Both the position numbers and the translations under genes were made by a program. 64,000 nt of DNA, from assembly GCA_964553045.1 (NCBI GenBank), contig CAZKJG010000003.1, positions 62,001-126,000 of the forward strand, given 5' to 3'. The stretch is from JAWLEP01 sp964553045. Its GTDB lineage: Bacteria > Fermentibacterota > Fermentibacteria > Fermentibacterales > JCC-6. Below, piece after piece: positions 34,591 to 42,866 of this stretch (the stretch's first letter is position 1; the number at the start of each line of letters is the position of its first letter). Under the pieces are notes generated by a model. That model was not told the origin of the DNA. It made no database searches and saw only the letters and a list, made by a program, of their open reading frames with translations.

Positions 34591-35831
34591 GGATACTGGT
34601 TCTGGGTAGCGGAGGTCGGGAGCACGCCATCACCTGGGGTCTGGACCAAAGCGGCGACCATCTTCTCTGGGCCGCCCCCGGGAATCCGGGAATAGGCGAG
34701 CTGGCGCAGCTGGAGGAGGTCGTTCCCGCCGATCCCGATACCGTGGTGCGGCTGGCCGACGAGATAGACGCCGACCTGGTGGTGGTGGGCCCCGAGGCCC
34801 CTCTGGTGGCCGGGGTGGCCGACAGCCTGCGGGCCGCCGGAATACCCTGCTTCGGCCCCGGCAGCGACGGTGCGGCCCTGGAGGGGTCGAAATGGTTCGC
34901 CAAGGAGGTGATGTCCGAGGCCGGCGTGCCCTGCGCTGAGGGCAGGGTGTTCGAGAGCGCCGGCGACGCCATGGCCTGGATGGGCGACAGCGCATCCGAG
35001 TTCGTGATAAAGGCGGACGGCCTGGCCGCCGGAAAGGGCGTCTTCCTTCCGGATGACGCCGGTGAGGCCAGGGAGACTCTCAGGAACCTCTTCGAGGGCG
35101 AGCTCGGTGAAGCAGGCCGCAGGGTGGTGGTGGAGCGGCGGCTGCATGGCCGGGAGGCCAGCGTGCTGGCGGTCTGCAGCGGCACCCGGGCGGTGGTGTT
35201 CCCCCCCAGCCGCGACCACAAGCGTGCCGGCGAGGGTGACACCGGGCCCAACACCGGCGGAATGGGGGCGGTGAGCCCTCCCCCCGAGATGGACGACGGC
35301 TTCGCCGAGAAGGTCCGGCAGCGGATCATCCTGCCCGTGCTGGAGGTGCTGGCAAGCCGGGGAATAGACTTCAGGGGCGTGCTTTACGCCGGCCTCATGG
35401 TCACCGACGAGGGCCCCTTCGTGCTGGAGTTCAACGTCCGGTTCGGCGACCCGGAGACCCAGGTGGTCCTGCCCCGGGTGGACTGCGATCTGGGCCAGCT
35501 GCTGCTGGCGGCCGCCAGGGGCGGAAACCTGCCGAAGAGGCTGGACCTCCGGCCGGAGACCGCCGCCTGCGTGATCATGGCCTCCGGCGGTTACCCCGGG
35601 CCCTACGGGAAGGGCTACGAGATACACGGCCTGGACGATGCGGGGGACGTCATGGTGTTCCAGGCCGGCACCGCCAGGAGGAACGGCGCCGTGGTCACCG
35701 CGGGAGGCCGGGTGCTGGGGGTAACGGCCCTGGCGCCGGACTACGGGGAGGCTCTCAACCGCGCCTACCGCGCGGTGGGGAGGATCAGCTTCCAGAACGT
35801 GTACTACAGACGAGACATCGGGAGGTCCTAA
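34587..35831 (+). CDS. purD: Phosphoribosylamine-glycine ligase (GARS)
   Basis: This is a 414-residue ATP-grasp enzyme that makes GAR from PRA, glycine and ATP in purine synthesis. It opens with MRILVLGSGGREHAITWGL and has GPEAPLVAGVADSLRAAGI, FVIKADGLAAGKGVFL, SRDHKRAGEGDTGPNTGGMG and LEFNVRFGDPETQVVLPRV, all family signatures. The start is TTG 34587, four bases overlapping the panB stop (TTGA), with AAGGAGG upstream. The stop shares its last A with the purE ATG (TAATG). The coupling mixes CoA and purine pathway genes in one transcript. Confidence 0.95.
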   Translation: MRILVLGSGGREHAITWGLDQSGDHLLWAAPGNPGIGELAQLEEVVPADPDTVVRLADEIDADLVVVGPEAPLVAGVADSLRAAGIPCFGPGSDGAALEGSKWFAKEVMSEAGVPCAEGRVFESAGDAMAWMGDSASEFVIKADGLAAGKGVFLPDDAGEARETLRNLFEGELGEAGRRVVVERRLHGREASVLAVCSGTRAVVFPPSRDHKRAGEGDTGPNTGGMGAVSPPPEMDDGFAEKVRQRIILPVLEVLASRGIDFRGVLYAGLMVTDEGPFVLEFNVRFGDPETQVVLPRVDCDLGQLLLAAARGGNLPKRLDLRPETAACVIMASGGYPGPYGKGYEIHGLDDAGDVMVFQAGTARRNGAVVTAGGRVLGVTALAPDYGEALNRAYRAVGRISFQNVYYRRDIGRS

Positions 35832-36286
35832 TGTCTGACAGGCCGGTAGTGGGAGTGCTGATGGGCAGCGAGAGCGACCGCGAGACCATGGAGAAGGGCA
35901 CTGCGGTGCTGGACGAGCTGGGCATTCCCTACGAGCTCAGCGTGATGTCGGCCCACCGCACCCCGGGAAAGGTGGCAGAGTACGCTTCCGGCGCCGCCGG
36001 ACGGGGCATACGGGTGCTGGTGGCCGGCGCTGGGCTGGCGGCGCACCTGGCGGGAGCGGTGGCCGCGCACTCCAGCCTTCCCGTGATCGGCGTTCCCCTG
36101 GAGGCCGGCGGGCTGGGCGGCCTGGACGCCCTCCTCTCCACGGTCCAGATGCCCAAGGGAGTGCCGGTTGCCACCGTGGCCATAGGCTCGCACGGCGCCA
36201 GGAACGCAGCCTGGCTGGCGGCCAGGATACTGGCCCTGGGAGGCGACGGCCTGGCCGGGAGGCTGCGGGAGAGGCTGGAAGGCTGA
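35831..36286 (+). CDS. purE: N5-carboxyaminoimidazole ribonucleotide mutase
   Basis: This is a 151-residue class I PurE, which moves the carboxylate of N5-CAIR to give CAIR. MGSESD (11-16), SAHRTP with catalytic His 42, AGLAAHLAGAVAAHSSLPVI and VQMPKGVPVATVAIG are diagnostic. No purK is adjacent; it must lie elsewhere, or the enzyme uses an alternate AIR carboxylation route. ATG overlaps the purD stop by one base. The stop TGA overlaps the presumed CTG start of tsaC. Confidence 0.95.
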   Translation: MSDRPVVGVLMGSESDRETMEKGTAVLDELGIPYELSVMSAHRTPGKVAEYASGAAGRGIRVLVAGAGLAAHLAGAVAAHSSLPVIGVPLEAGGLGGLDALLSTVQMPKGVPVATVAIGSHGARNAAWLAARILALGGDGLAGRLRERLEG

Positions 36287-36903
36287 TAGAAGACCGCCTG
36301 CGCATCAGCCTGCAAGAACCGGAGCGGGGGACCCTGGACAGGGTCTCCCGCGTTCTCGACGGGGGGGGCACGGTCCTCTACCCGTCGGACACCGTATACG
36401 GCCTGCTCTGCGACGCATCCAGCCCCAGTGCGCTGGCTCGCATGGCCCGCCTCAAGGGTTACACCAAACGAAGGCCCTTCATCGTCCTGGTGGACGGCAT
36501 GGACTCCGCCAGGGACCTGGCCCGATTCTCCACCAGAGCCCTGGGTCTGGCGGCGGCCTTCTGGCCCGGTCCGCTGACCCTGGTGCTGCCCGCCGGCGAG
36601 AAGGCGCCCTCCCACGTACTCAGCGAGTCCGGTGAGATCGCCGTCCGCCGGCCCGCCGACCCCCTCTCCCGGGGGCTGCTTGCCGGGCTGGGGCGTCCGC
36701 TGGCCAGCACCAGCGCCAACCCCGCCGGCGCCCCCCATCCGCACATTCTGTCGGATGTGGAGGAAGATATCGCCGCAGGGTGCGTCCTGGTGCTGGACGG
36801 AGGTGAGCTGCCGAGCCGGCCCCCGTCAACCGTGGTCAGGGTCCGGGATGGAGAGGTGGAGCTGCTGCGGGAAGGGGCCGTCCCCCTCGGCAGGCTGAGC
36901 TAA
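36283..36903 (+). CDS. tsaC: L-threonylcarbamoyladenylate synthase (TsaC/Sua5/YrdC)
   Basis: This is a protein of about 206 residues that makes threonylcarbamoyl-AMP for the t6A37 modification of tRNA. GTVLYPSDTVYGLLCDA, KGYTKRRPFIVLV, FWPGPLTLVLPAG, VRRPADPLSRGLL and ASTSANPAGAPHP cover the YrdC fold. The first in-frame ATG (36442) would delete the substrate-binding N-terminus, so the true start is upstream. The frame opens with CTG 36283 overlapping the purE stop (CTGA), with GGGAGAGG 8 nt ahead; the next codon is ATA. I take CTG as start by analogy with the other NTGA junctions here. This would be a rare start codon. Confidence 0.85.
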   Translation: MIEDRLRISLQEPERGTLDRVSRVLDGGGTVLYPSDTVYGLLCDASSPSALARMARLKGYTKRRPFIVLVDGMDSARDLARFSTRALGLAAAFWPGPLTLVLPAGEKAPSHVLSESGEIAVRRPADPLSRGLLAGLGRPLASTSANPAGAPHPHILSDVEEDIAAGCVLVLDGGELPSRPPSTVVRVRDGEVELLREGAVPLGRLS

Positions 36904-37023
36904 AGGCCTGCAGGACCGGTCTGAGCACCCGTCTCGCCGGGCTCGATGTCGGAGATGGCGCCGGCGTAGAAGCGGCCGGCCACGAATACGTCCTGGTGCC
37001 GCGCCCGAAAGGCTCCGCCGGTG
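36900..37023 (-). pseudogene. Out-of-frame coding-like remnant downstream of the 37.0-kb gene
   Basis: Immediately after the TAG at 37024-37026 the shifted minus-strand frame stays open for about 40 codons to a TAG at 36900-36902. It reads like protein (FRARHQDVFVAGRFYAGAIS) and almost all third positions are G or C. This suggests that the short exported protein at 37024-37368 was once longer and lost its frame near the present stop. It overlaps the tsaC stop tail to tail. It may also be a chance GC-rich open frame. Confidence 0.35.
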
Positions 37024-37368
37024 CTAGTCCCAGCTCTCGCCGAAGTCGAGGGTGGTATCCATGTAGCCCTTGTCGAAGGCGTTGGCGCGGCCGGTGATGA
37101 TGATGTCCGGCTGGGTGGTTCCCGCGTCTATGGAGTATACCTCGCGACCCATCATGCCGTTCTCCTCCACCACGGTCCACTGGCTCGATGCCAGGTCCCA
37201 GCTGTGGAAGCCCTCGTAGGTGCCCACCAGCATCCTGCCCCCGTTCCCGTCCCAGGTGATGCAGTTGCTCACCGTGGACTCCATGGCCAGGTCCTCCCAC
37301 TGCACGTCCTCGCCGGAGAAGGCCATGGCGGCAGAGACTGCCAGGGCTGTCAGAAGAAGTGCTCTCAT
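37024..37368 (-). CDS. Short exported propeller-fragment protein, possibly truncated
   Basis: This is a 114-residue frame with a signal peptide (MRALLLTALAVSAAMAFSG) and one to two sialidase/BNR-like blade fragments (GGRMLVGTYEGFHSWDLASS, then DTTLDFGESWD at the very end). Full BNR proteins need several blades, and this one stops inside an Asp-box-like motif. AAAGGAG precedes the ATG. The frame continues coding-like only after a shift, so it may be a broken gene. It is isolated between tsaC (convergent) and the glycolipid operon upstream. Confidence 0.5.
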   Translation of the reverse strand: MRALLLTALAVSAAMAFSGEDVQWEDLAMESTVSNCITWDGNGGRMLVGTYEGFHSWDLASSQWTVVEENGMMGREVYSIDAGTTQPDIIITGRANAFDKGYMDTTLDFGESWD

Positions 37369-37516
37369 CGTCCGTAGCTCCTTTCGGTTATTTAGCAAAT
37401 CGAGCAACCCGCTCGAAAGCGGAACTGGATTAAAATATATTTGAACCAATGTCAAATTTTTTGCATGAATGCACGGATGCCGGCATAATGAGGTTAACTA
37501 CCCTGTGGCAGAGGGC

Positions 37517-39643
37517 TTATCCACCCCATACGGCTATTCGGACCGCCTTGAGGAAGGAGGGGGGATGGAGCAGTATGTTGGAGTACGCCTGGTTGGCCAG
37601 GGGACAGGCGCACTCGCCGCGGCGTATGGACCTCCGCACCTTCCAGGCGGTGTGGGAGTCCCAGATCGCACGGAAGTCGTTCTCGTCGTCCAGCACGCCC
37701 ATCTCTCCGGAGTAGGCGAGGACGGCACACGGCCAGACGGAGCCGTCGGCGTTCACATGGACGTTGAGGATCCCGGCGTAGCAGGGGATCACCTGGCGGT
37801 CCTCCTCCAGTATTCGGACCACCAGATCGTAGTAGACCATTCGCATGGCGGTGGTAATGCGGCCCAGAAGGTGCATTCCCCTCATCTGTCGGGCCACCGA
37901 ATCCTTGAAGGTCTGCATGATCTTCCCGTATCTGCTGCCCTCCGGGGTGATGCCGCTGCCTATGTTGTAGAACTCCTCCCGCTCCTCGGCTATCTCGTTG
38001 ATGTAGGTGTCCACTTCCAGGCTGCGGGCGAACTCGATTATCTCCCCCAGGCGGTCGGCGTTGTAGCGCGAGATCACCGTTCCCACACCCACGTGCAGGT
38101 ACCTGTGTCGCGCGCGCAGGGCCTTCAGCCTGCCCAGTGTGTCCAGCAGCTTCTCGAAGTTCCCGGGGACTCCCCGGATCTCGTCGTGCAGCTCGCCCAC
38201 CCCGTCCATGGACGGCTTGATGGTGAGTACCGTACCGGGGGCCTCCTCCTCGATGGCCTGAAGGGTCCGTTCGGTGAGCCGCTCTATGCGCTCCGGCATG
38301 AGGGCATTGGTGGGAATGTGCACCACAGCCGGATGCATGTGCCGGCATGCCAGGCGGACGATCTCCGGCAGGTCGTCCCGAAGAAAGGGCTCCCCGCCGG
38401 AGACGTTGAAGAAGTAGGTCCAGCCTATGGAGCGGAAGAGCATCTCTATCCCCGGAAGGTCCAGCTCCTCGCCCTGAGGCCGATGCTTCCAGATGAAGCA
38501 TGTCCTGCATCGGGACTGGCATCTCATTGTAACCGAGAAGGTGACGTTTATGGGGTGCGGCGGCCTTGCCAGGCCCAGCCTGGCAAGCATGGCGGTGGCC
38601 ATGCTCCAGGCCAGGTGAGAAAGCTGGGTGAGGTGGTTCATCCTCACCGGGTAGCGCTTCTGCAGGAAATCGTGGATCACCGCCTGCAGGGCGAATCCTC
38701 CCTCCACCAGCAGCACGATGAGCCTCTGGCCCAGGGCGATGGTGGTGGCCACCGCCATTCCCCCCGAAACGAATCCCGAGAGGAGCAGGCCGCGTACGGA
38801 TTCCCGGACCCCTATCCCGCCGGGGATGAAGACCATGGCCAGGGCCACCAGCCAGGAGGCGGGGGCGGCCAGCAGGCACACGGCGACCATGGCGTAGGAG
38901 GGGTCGGAGGAGGGGACCCCGAACCCCCTGAACCAGGCGTACAGCGCCAGGCCCCGCAGCCCCCAGGAGAGCAGGTGGTAGCCGATGAAGCTGAACTGGT
39001 GCCGGTGAGATATGTGCGGCAGGTCCGTGATATCCGTGCCCATGCGGTGGCTGAAGGCCCGGGCTATGCGGCGCTGGATGCCGGGGGCGAAGAGCATCAG
39101 CACCGCAAGTCCCACGGATATCCAAAGGACGATGATCACCGCCAGGGGAACGTCCGCCAGGCTGAGGAAGGGCAGGGCCACCAGGGCCAGTATGCTCAGC
39201 GCCACCATCATGTAGATGTTCTCCAGTATCAGGGCGGTGAAGCCCTTCACCGAGCTGACCCCGTTGCTGCCCAGGAAGCTCACCCGGCCCACCACCATCC
39301 AGACCTTTCCGGGCACGTAGGCCCCCATCTGGGTGGTGTACCAGTTCCGCCGCAGCCTGCCGCGGTCTATGGCCGGTGTCTTCAGGGCCTGGAGTATTCG
39401 GGCCCAGGCGTGGGGGGCGAAGTAGTAGCCGCCCCACAGCAGAAGGAAGGAAACAACGAGAGTGGGCCAGCTGGCATTCTGGCGGGAGCCCTCCCAGAAC
39501 CTCTGCAGCTCCGGCTGCCAGCGGGGCCAAAGATCCAGGGCGAAGTAGATTCCCGCCCCCACCAGCAGGACCACTCCCCCCCAGGTGGAGATGTGGTGGA
39601 AGAGCCTCCTGTGCCTGCTCAAGAGGCCCTTCCCCTGCGCCAC
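37517..39643 (-). CDS. Fusion protein: YbhN/AglD-type flippase domain plus radical SAM enzyme
   Basis: This is a 708-residue two-part protein. Residues ~15-345 are an 8-9 helix flippase-like domain of the LPG-synthase-TM family (TTQMGAYVPGKVWMVVGRVS, VFIPGGIGVRESVRGLLLSG). Residues ~360-708 are a radical SAM domain with CxxxCxxC in TMRCQSRCRTCFIWK (~374) and the GGEPFLR motif. A SPASM-like Cys-rich C-terminus follows (IPCYAGILNVHVNADGSVWP, then ECACPLANQ). The reading frame is continuous across the junction. It is the last gene of a five-gene operon and overlaps the YfhO-like gene by 25 nt. It likely chemically modifies and moves a membrane lipid or glycolipid; the substrate is unknown. Confidence 0.85.
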   Translation of the reverse strand: MAQGKGLLSRHRRLFHHISTWGGVVLLVGAGIYFALDLWPRWQPELQRFWEGSRQNASWPTLVVSFLLLWGGYYFAPHAWARILQALKTPAIDRGRLRRNWYTTQMGAYVPGKVWMVVGRVSFLGSNGVSSVKGFTALILENIYMMVALSILALVALPFLSLADVPLAVIIVLWISVGLAVLMLFAPGIQRRIARAFSHRMGTDITDLPHISHRHQFSFIGYHLLSWGLRGLALYAWFRGFGVPSSDPSYAMVAVCLLAAPASWLVALAMVFIPGGIGVRESVRGLLLSGFVSGGMAVATTIALGQRLIVLLVEGGFALQAVIHDFLQKRYPVRMNHLTQLSHLAWSMATAMLARLGLARPPHPINVTFSVTMRCQSRCRTCFIWKHRPQGEELDLPGIEMLFRSIGWTYFFNVSGGEPFLRDDLPEIVRLACRHMHPAVVHIPTNALMPERIERLTERTLQAIEEEAPGTVLTIKPSMDGVGELHDEIRGVPGNFEKLLDTLGRLKALRARHRYLHVGVGTVISRYNADRLGEIIEFARSLEVDTYINEIAEEREEFYNIGSGITPEGSRYGKIMQTFKDSVARQMRGMHLLGRITTAMRMVYYDLVVRILEEDRQVIPCYAGILNVHVNADGSVWPCAVLAYSGEMGVLDDENDFRAIWDSHTAWKVRRSIRRGECACPLANQAYSNILLHPPSFLKAVRIAVWGG

Positions 39644-41919
39644 CGGTCGACGAAGGCCACGGCGACGACCAGGAGGGTAGCCAGAGCGGTGATCACTCCC
39701 CCTGTCCGGACGTCGGAGGCGTCGTAGCGGAAGACAACGCGGTGGCTGCCGCCGGGGACGGCCACGGCCCGCTGCCAGTGGTTGGCGCGCAGCACGTCGG
39801 CGGCGGAGCCGTCAACCCGCACCCTCCACCCGGGGTCCCAGGTGTCCGCCAGCACCAGCAACCCCGGCCCTTCCGACTCCACCGAAAGCTCCAGGGAGAC
39901 CGGGCTCTCATCGACAAGCCGGACCGTACCCCTTCCGGAAATGCCGGCCGGCAGTTCGGGGCTCTCGGCCAGCAGGGTGAACGCCTGCGGGTCGTACCCC
40001 ACCGACAGGGAACGCTCGATGTCGGACGGCCTGGCCACCAGATAGGAGTCCGCCAGGAACGCCCTGGGAAGGGGGCCTTCCGGCATTCTCCCGGCCACCT
40101 CCCTGGCCTGTCCGGAGGTGTCGGAGGCCAGGGCCTGTCTCAGCTGCCGGTAGGAGAGCGTGCTGCCCTGAATCTGAAAGACGGTGGCCGCGGTCTGCCG
40201 CAATGCGGGTGGCCCGCCGCTGGACAGAGCCGACAGCAGGTCCTCGGTGACCGCGGGTTTGGCGGCATGGTATCCGGCCACGGAGAGTATGGAATCGGGA
40301 ACCAGCTCGTTGCCTCCCGGATATACCCGTCCGCTTCCCGCCGTTTCCGCCAGCCCCCCGTGGGTGCCCACCACGCTCTCCACGTCACTCCGATGCAGGT
40401 ACACCTGGAAATCCCGGTTGAATGGGACCAGCTCCAGGGCCACTACAGCGACCACCGCCCCGGCAAGGCCCCAGTCGGCCAGCTTCCCCCTGCGGTGGGC
40501 CTCCACCAGCCCGGCCATGGCCAGCAGCACGGCCGCCGCCTGGGCGAAGTCCATCCTGGCCAGGGATACCCTTCTGCCGATGACGCCGCCATAGCCCATT
40601 CCCCCGGGAGCCCCCATACGCCTCCACCATCCCGACTGCAGGGCCTCCGAGACGGGCCCGGCTGCAACCAGCAGGAGCAGACAGGCCCCCGAGCCTATGA
40701 GAAGGCCGTTGCGGACCTTGGCGAGAGGCGCCCCTTCGCGCCGCAGGGCGTGCATGCCGTAGGCCGCCATGAGGGACAGCCCCGAGGTGGTGAGGAAGGC
40801 GGCCATGTGGGGTGCGCGCAGCTTCCGGAAGAGGGGCACAACGGCGTAGAGAAGGTCGAACAGGGGCGTATAGCCGCCCCAGGAGACCAGCAGTCCCGCC
40901 AGGCCTATTCCCAGCAGGGGCCACCGCCTCCTGCGGCCGGCCAGGATAATGCCGATGAGGGCCAGAGCCAGTACGGAAACCCCCAGGAACTCGCTGCTCA
41001 GCCGCAGCCCCAGCCTTCCGAAGTACACCGGCACTCCGACCACGCTGCTGTCGGGAAAGCCGTGCCTCAGGCCGAACAGCCGGGGAAAGGCCATGGTCAG
41101 CGTTTCCTCGGGCGGAAGGGAGTAACTCGCGGCCATTTCGGGGGACAGATCTCCGCCCCGCGAGGAGACCTGTGAGAAGTTGTAGCCCGGCAGCAGCTGT
41201 ACCGCTCCAATGGCCAGGCCCAGCAACGCAACCGCCACCAGGCCCACCCCGGCCCGGGCCCAGGACCTGCCTCCACCGGTCTGGGCAGCCCGCCAGGCCA
41301 GCCATATGAGGACAGCCCCGCCGGTGTAGAGCATCATCTGCGGGTGGCTGGCCAGTCCCTGCAGCCCCAGGGCCAGTCCGGCCAGTCCCGCGAACACGGC
41401 CCTTCCGGACCTCATCCACCGCTCGCATCCGTAGAGGGCCAGCGGCAGGAGGCTCCAGCAGACCACCTTGCTGCCGTGGCCGGCGTAGAAGAGGGTGTTG
41501 GCCCAGGCCCCGCACGCGTAGGCCACAGCTCCCACCAGCCGGGCCCACCGCCCCAGACCGAGAGACCCCAGGAACAGCCAGGCGAAGATACCGGCCAGAA
41601 GCGCGTGTATGGGGAAGGTGTAGCGGATGAAGGCCTCCGCGCCCCCCAGGACCATGAGGAGCCCCCGAACCGGATGGAACACGGGAGCCGAGAAGGAGGA
41701 GTAGAAGGGTACGCCGCAGAATACGTAGGGATTCCACAGCGGAAGGTGGCCCTCCTCCAGTGACCTTTCCACGTAGAGCATGAAGGGATAGCCCTGGGAC
41801 GTGGTGTCGCTCAGCTCCCCCCCGGGTAGCCTTCCCTGGAGGAGTACGGGCCAGTACGTGAGAACGGCCAGCGCCAGGATCAGTCCCGCCGCGGCCGGGA
41901 ATCCGATGCGGAGCTTCAT
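39619..41919 (-). CDS. YfhO-family polytopic membrane protein
   Basis: This is a 766-residue protein with about twelve to thirteen TM helices. A large loop opens with GGELSDTTSQGYPFMLYVER and LPLWNPYVFCGVPFYSS, the signature of YfhO proteins. The periplasmic C-terminal domain carries the typical LLVLADTWDPGWRVRVDGS and HRVVFRYDASDVRTGGVIT ending before a last helix. YfhO proteins are GT-C-like and, in Firmicutes, are linked to glycosylation of lipoteichoic acid and other polymers. The start ATG overlaps the upstream flippase stop (ATGA), and the 3' end overlaps the fusion gene. It is probably the polyprenyl-sugar-dependent transferase of this cluster. Confidence 0.85.
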   Translation of the reverse strand: MKLRIGFPAAAGLILALAVLTYWPVLLQGRLPGGELSDTTSQGYPFMLYVERSLEEGHLPLWNPYVFCGVPFYSSFSAPVFHPVRGLLMVLGGAEAFIRYTFPIHALLAGIFAWLFLGSLGLGRWARLVGAVAYACGAWANTLFYAGHGSKVVCWSLLPLALYGCERWMRSGRAVFAGLAGLALGLQGLASHPQMMLYTGGAVLIWLAWRAAQTGGGRSWARAGVGLVAVALLGLAIGAVQLLPGYNFSQVSSRGGDLSPEMAASYSLPPEETLTMAFPRLFGLRHGFPDSSVVGVPVYFGRLGLRLSSEFLGVSVLALALIGIILAGRRRRWPLLGIGLAGLLVSWGGYTPLFDLLYAVVPLFRKLRAPHMAAFLTTSGLSLMAAYGMHALRREGAPLAKVRNGLLIGSGACLLLLVAAGPVSEALQSGWWRRMGAPGGMGYGGVIGRRVSLARMDFAQAAAVLLAMAGLVEAHRRGKLADWGLAGAVVAVVALELVPFNRDFQVYLHRSDVESVVGTHGGLAETAGSGRVYPGGNELVPDSILSVAGYHAAKPAVTEDLLSALSSGGPPALRQTAATVFQIQGSTLSYRQLRQALASDTSGQAREVAGRMPEGPLPRAFLADSYLVARPSDIERSLSVGYDPQAFTLLAESPELPAGISGRGTVRLVDESPVSLELSVESEGPGLLVLADTWDPGWRVRVDGSAADVLRANHWQRAVAVPGGSHRVVFRYDASDVRTGGVITALATLLVVAVAFVDRWRRGRAS

Positions 41920-42866
41920 TCAGGGGTCTCCTCGGTCTCTTTCCGCTCTCTTCCGAACACACCGAAAGATAACAGTCCCAGAGCCAGCTCGCCCAGGGAG
42001 AGCAGAAGCCGATGTCCGGCCACTACCAGAAGCAGCGGCCCCGTGTCTCCTCCGGTGGAGAGTATGCCCACCAGGGCCGCTTCCCTGACACCTATTCCAC
42101 CCGGGACGAAGAAGGCGACGTAACCTGCCAGCCATGACAGGGGAACGCCGGCCAGGCAGGCTCCGAAGCCGACCCCGTCAATCCCGAACCCCCGAAGCCA
42201 CAGCAGCAGCGCCAGGGCCCGCATGATCCACAGGCCGGAGTAGAGCCCCAGCAGCAGAAGGCTCTGGGACGCCGGGAGGTTCAGCGGCGCTTCGGATTCG
42301 GCGGTGCCGCCCCGCATCCTGATCAGCAGCCTCTGCAGGGGGTGAAGGAAGGGAAGAAGGACGGCCAGCGCCGAAGCCGCCAGCAGCATGTACAGCAGGT
42401 GGTCCGCCATGCCTCCGCCCCAGATGAGCAGCCCGGCCAGGCTGGAGACGCCTGCGGCAGCGGCGGTGAAAAGCAGCTCGGCCACCGGAGCAGCGGCGGC
42501 CCGGGCAGTCCTCATACCCCTTCCGCGGAGGAAGCCCGCCCTGCCGGCGAAGAGCCAGATCTTGCCCGGCACGTAGCGTCCCAGCTGGCTGGCGAACCAT
42601 ACCGCCCGCAGAAGTCCCCTGCGCTCGCGGCTTCCCAGCGCCCTGCAGATCCTTACCCATCCCTGGGGTATCAGCCAGAGGCTGTACAGCAGCAGCACAG
42701 CGGATACGGACAGGCTGTGCCAGGAGAGTCGCCAGGAGTGGGCGGAAACCTGGGCAAGCCAGTGGCCGCCCCGGCGGGCCACTATCCATGCCGCCGCCGC
42801 CACCAGGCAGGCCAGGAGGATCCAGCCGACGACCCTGAGCTTGCGCCGCAGGCCCTGGGCAGTCAC
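41916..42866 (-). CDS. YbhN/AglD-type flippase-like membrane protein
   Basis: This is a 316-residue protein with about eight TM helices and the same motifs as the N-terminus of the fusion gene: SQLGRYVPGKIWLFAGRAGF and YVAFFVPGGIGVREAALVGI. The two are therefore paralogous within one operon. GTG 42866 overlaps the epimerase stop (GTGA), and its stop overlaps the YfhO start (ATGA). An unrelated-looking open frame continues upstream of the GTG but lies across the epimerase gene, so it is not used. Likely role: transbilayer movement of a lipid-linked precursor. Confidence 0.8.
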   Translation of the reverse strand: MTAQGLRRKLRVVGWILLACLVAAAAWIVARRGGHWLAQVSAHSWRLSWHSLSVSAVLLLYSLWLIPQGWVRICRALGSRERRGLLRAVWFASQLGRYVPGKIWLFAGRAGFLRGRGMRTARAAAAPVAELLFTAAAAGVSSLAGLLIWGGGMADHLLYMLLAASALAVLLPFLHPLQRLLIRMRGGTAESEAPLNLPASQSLLLLGLYSGLWIMRALALLLWLRGFGIDGVGFGACLAGVPLSWLAGYVAFFVPGGIGVREAALVGILSTGGDTGPLLLVVAGHRLLLSLGELALGLLSFGVFGRERKETEETPE

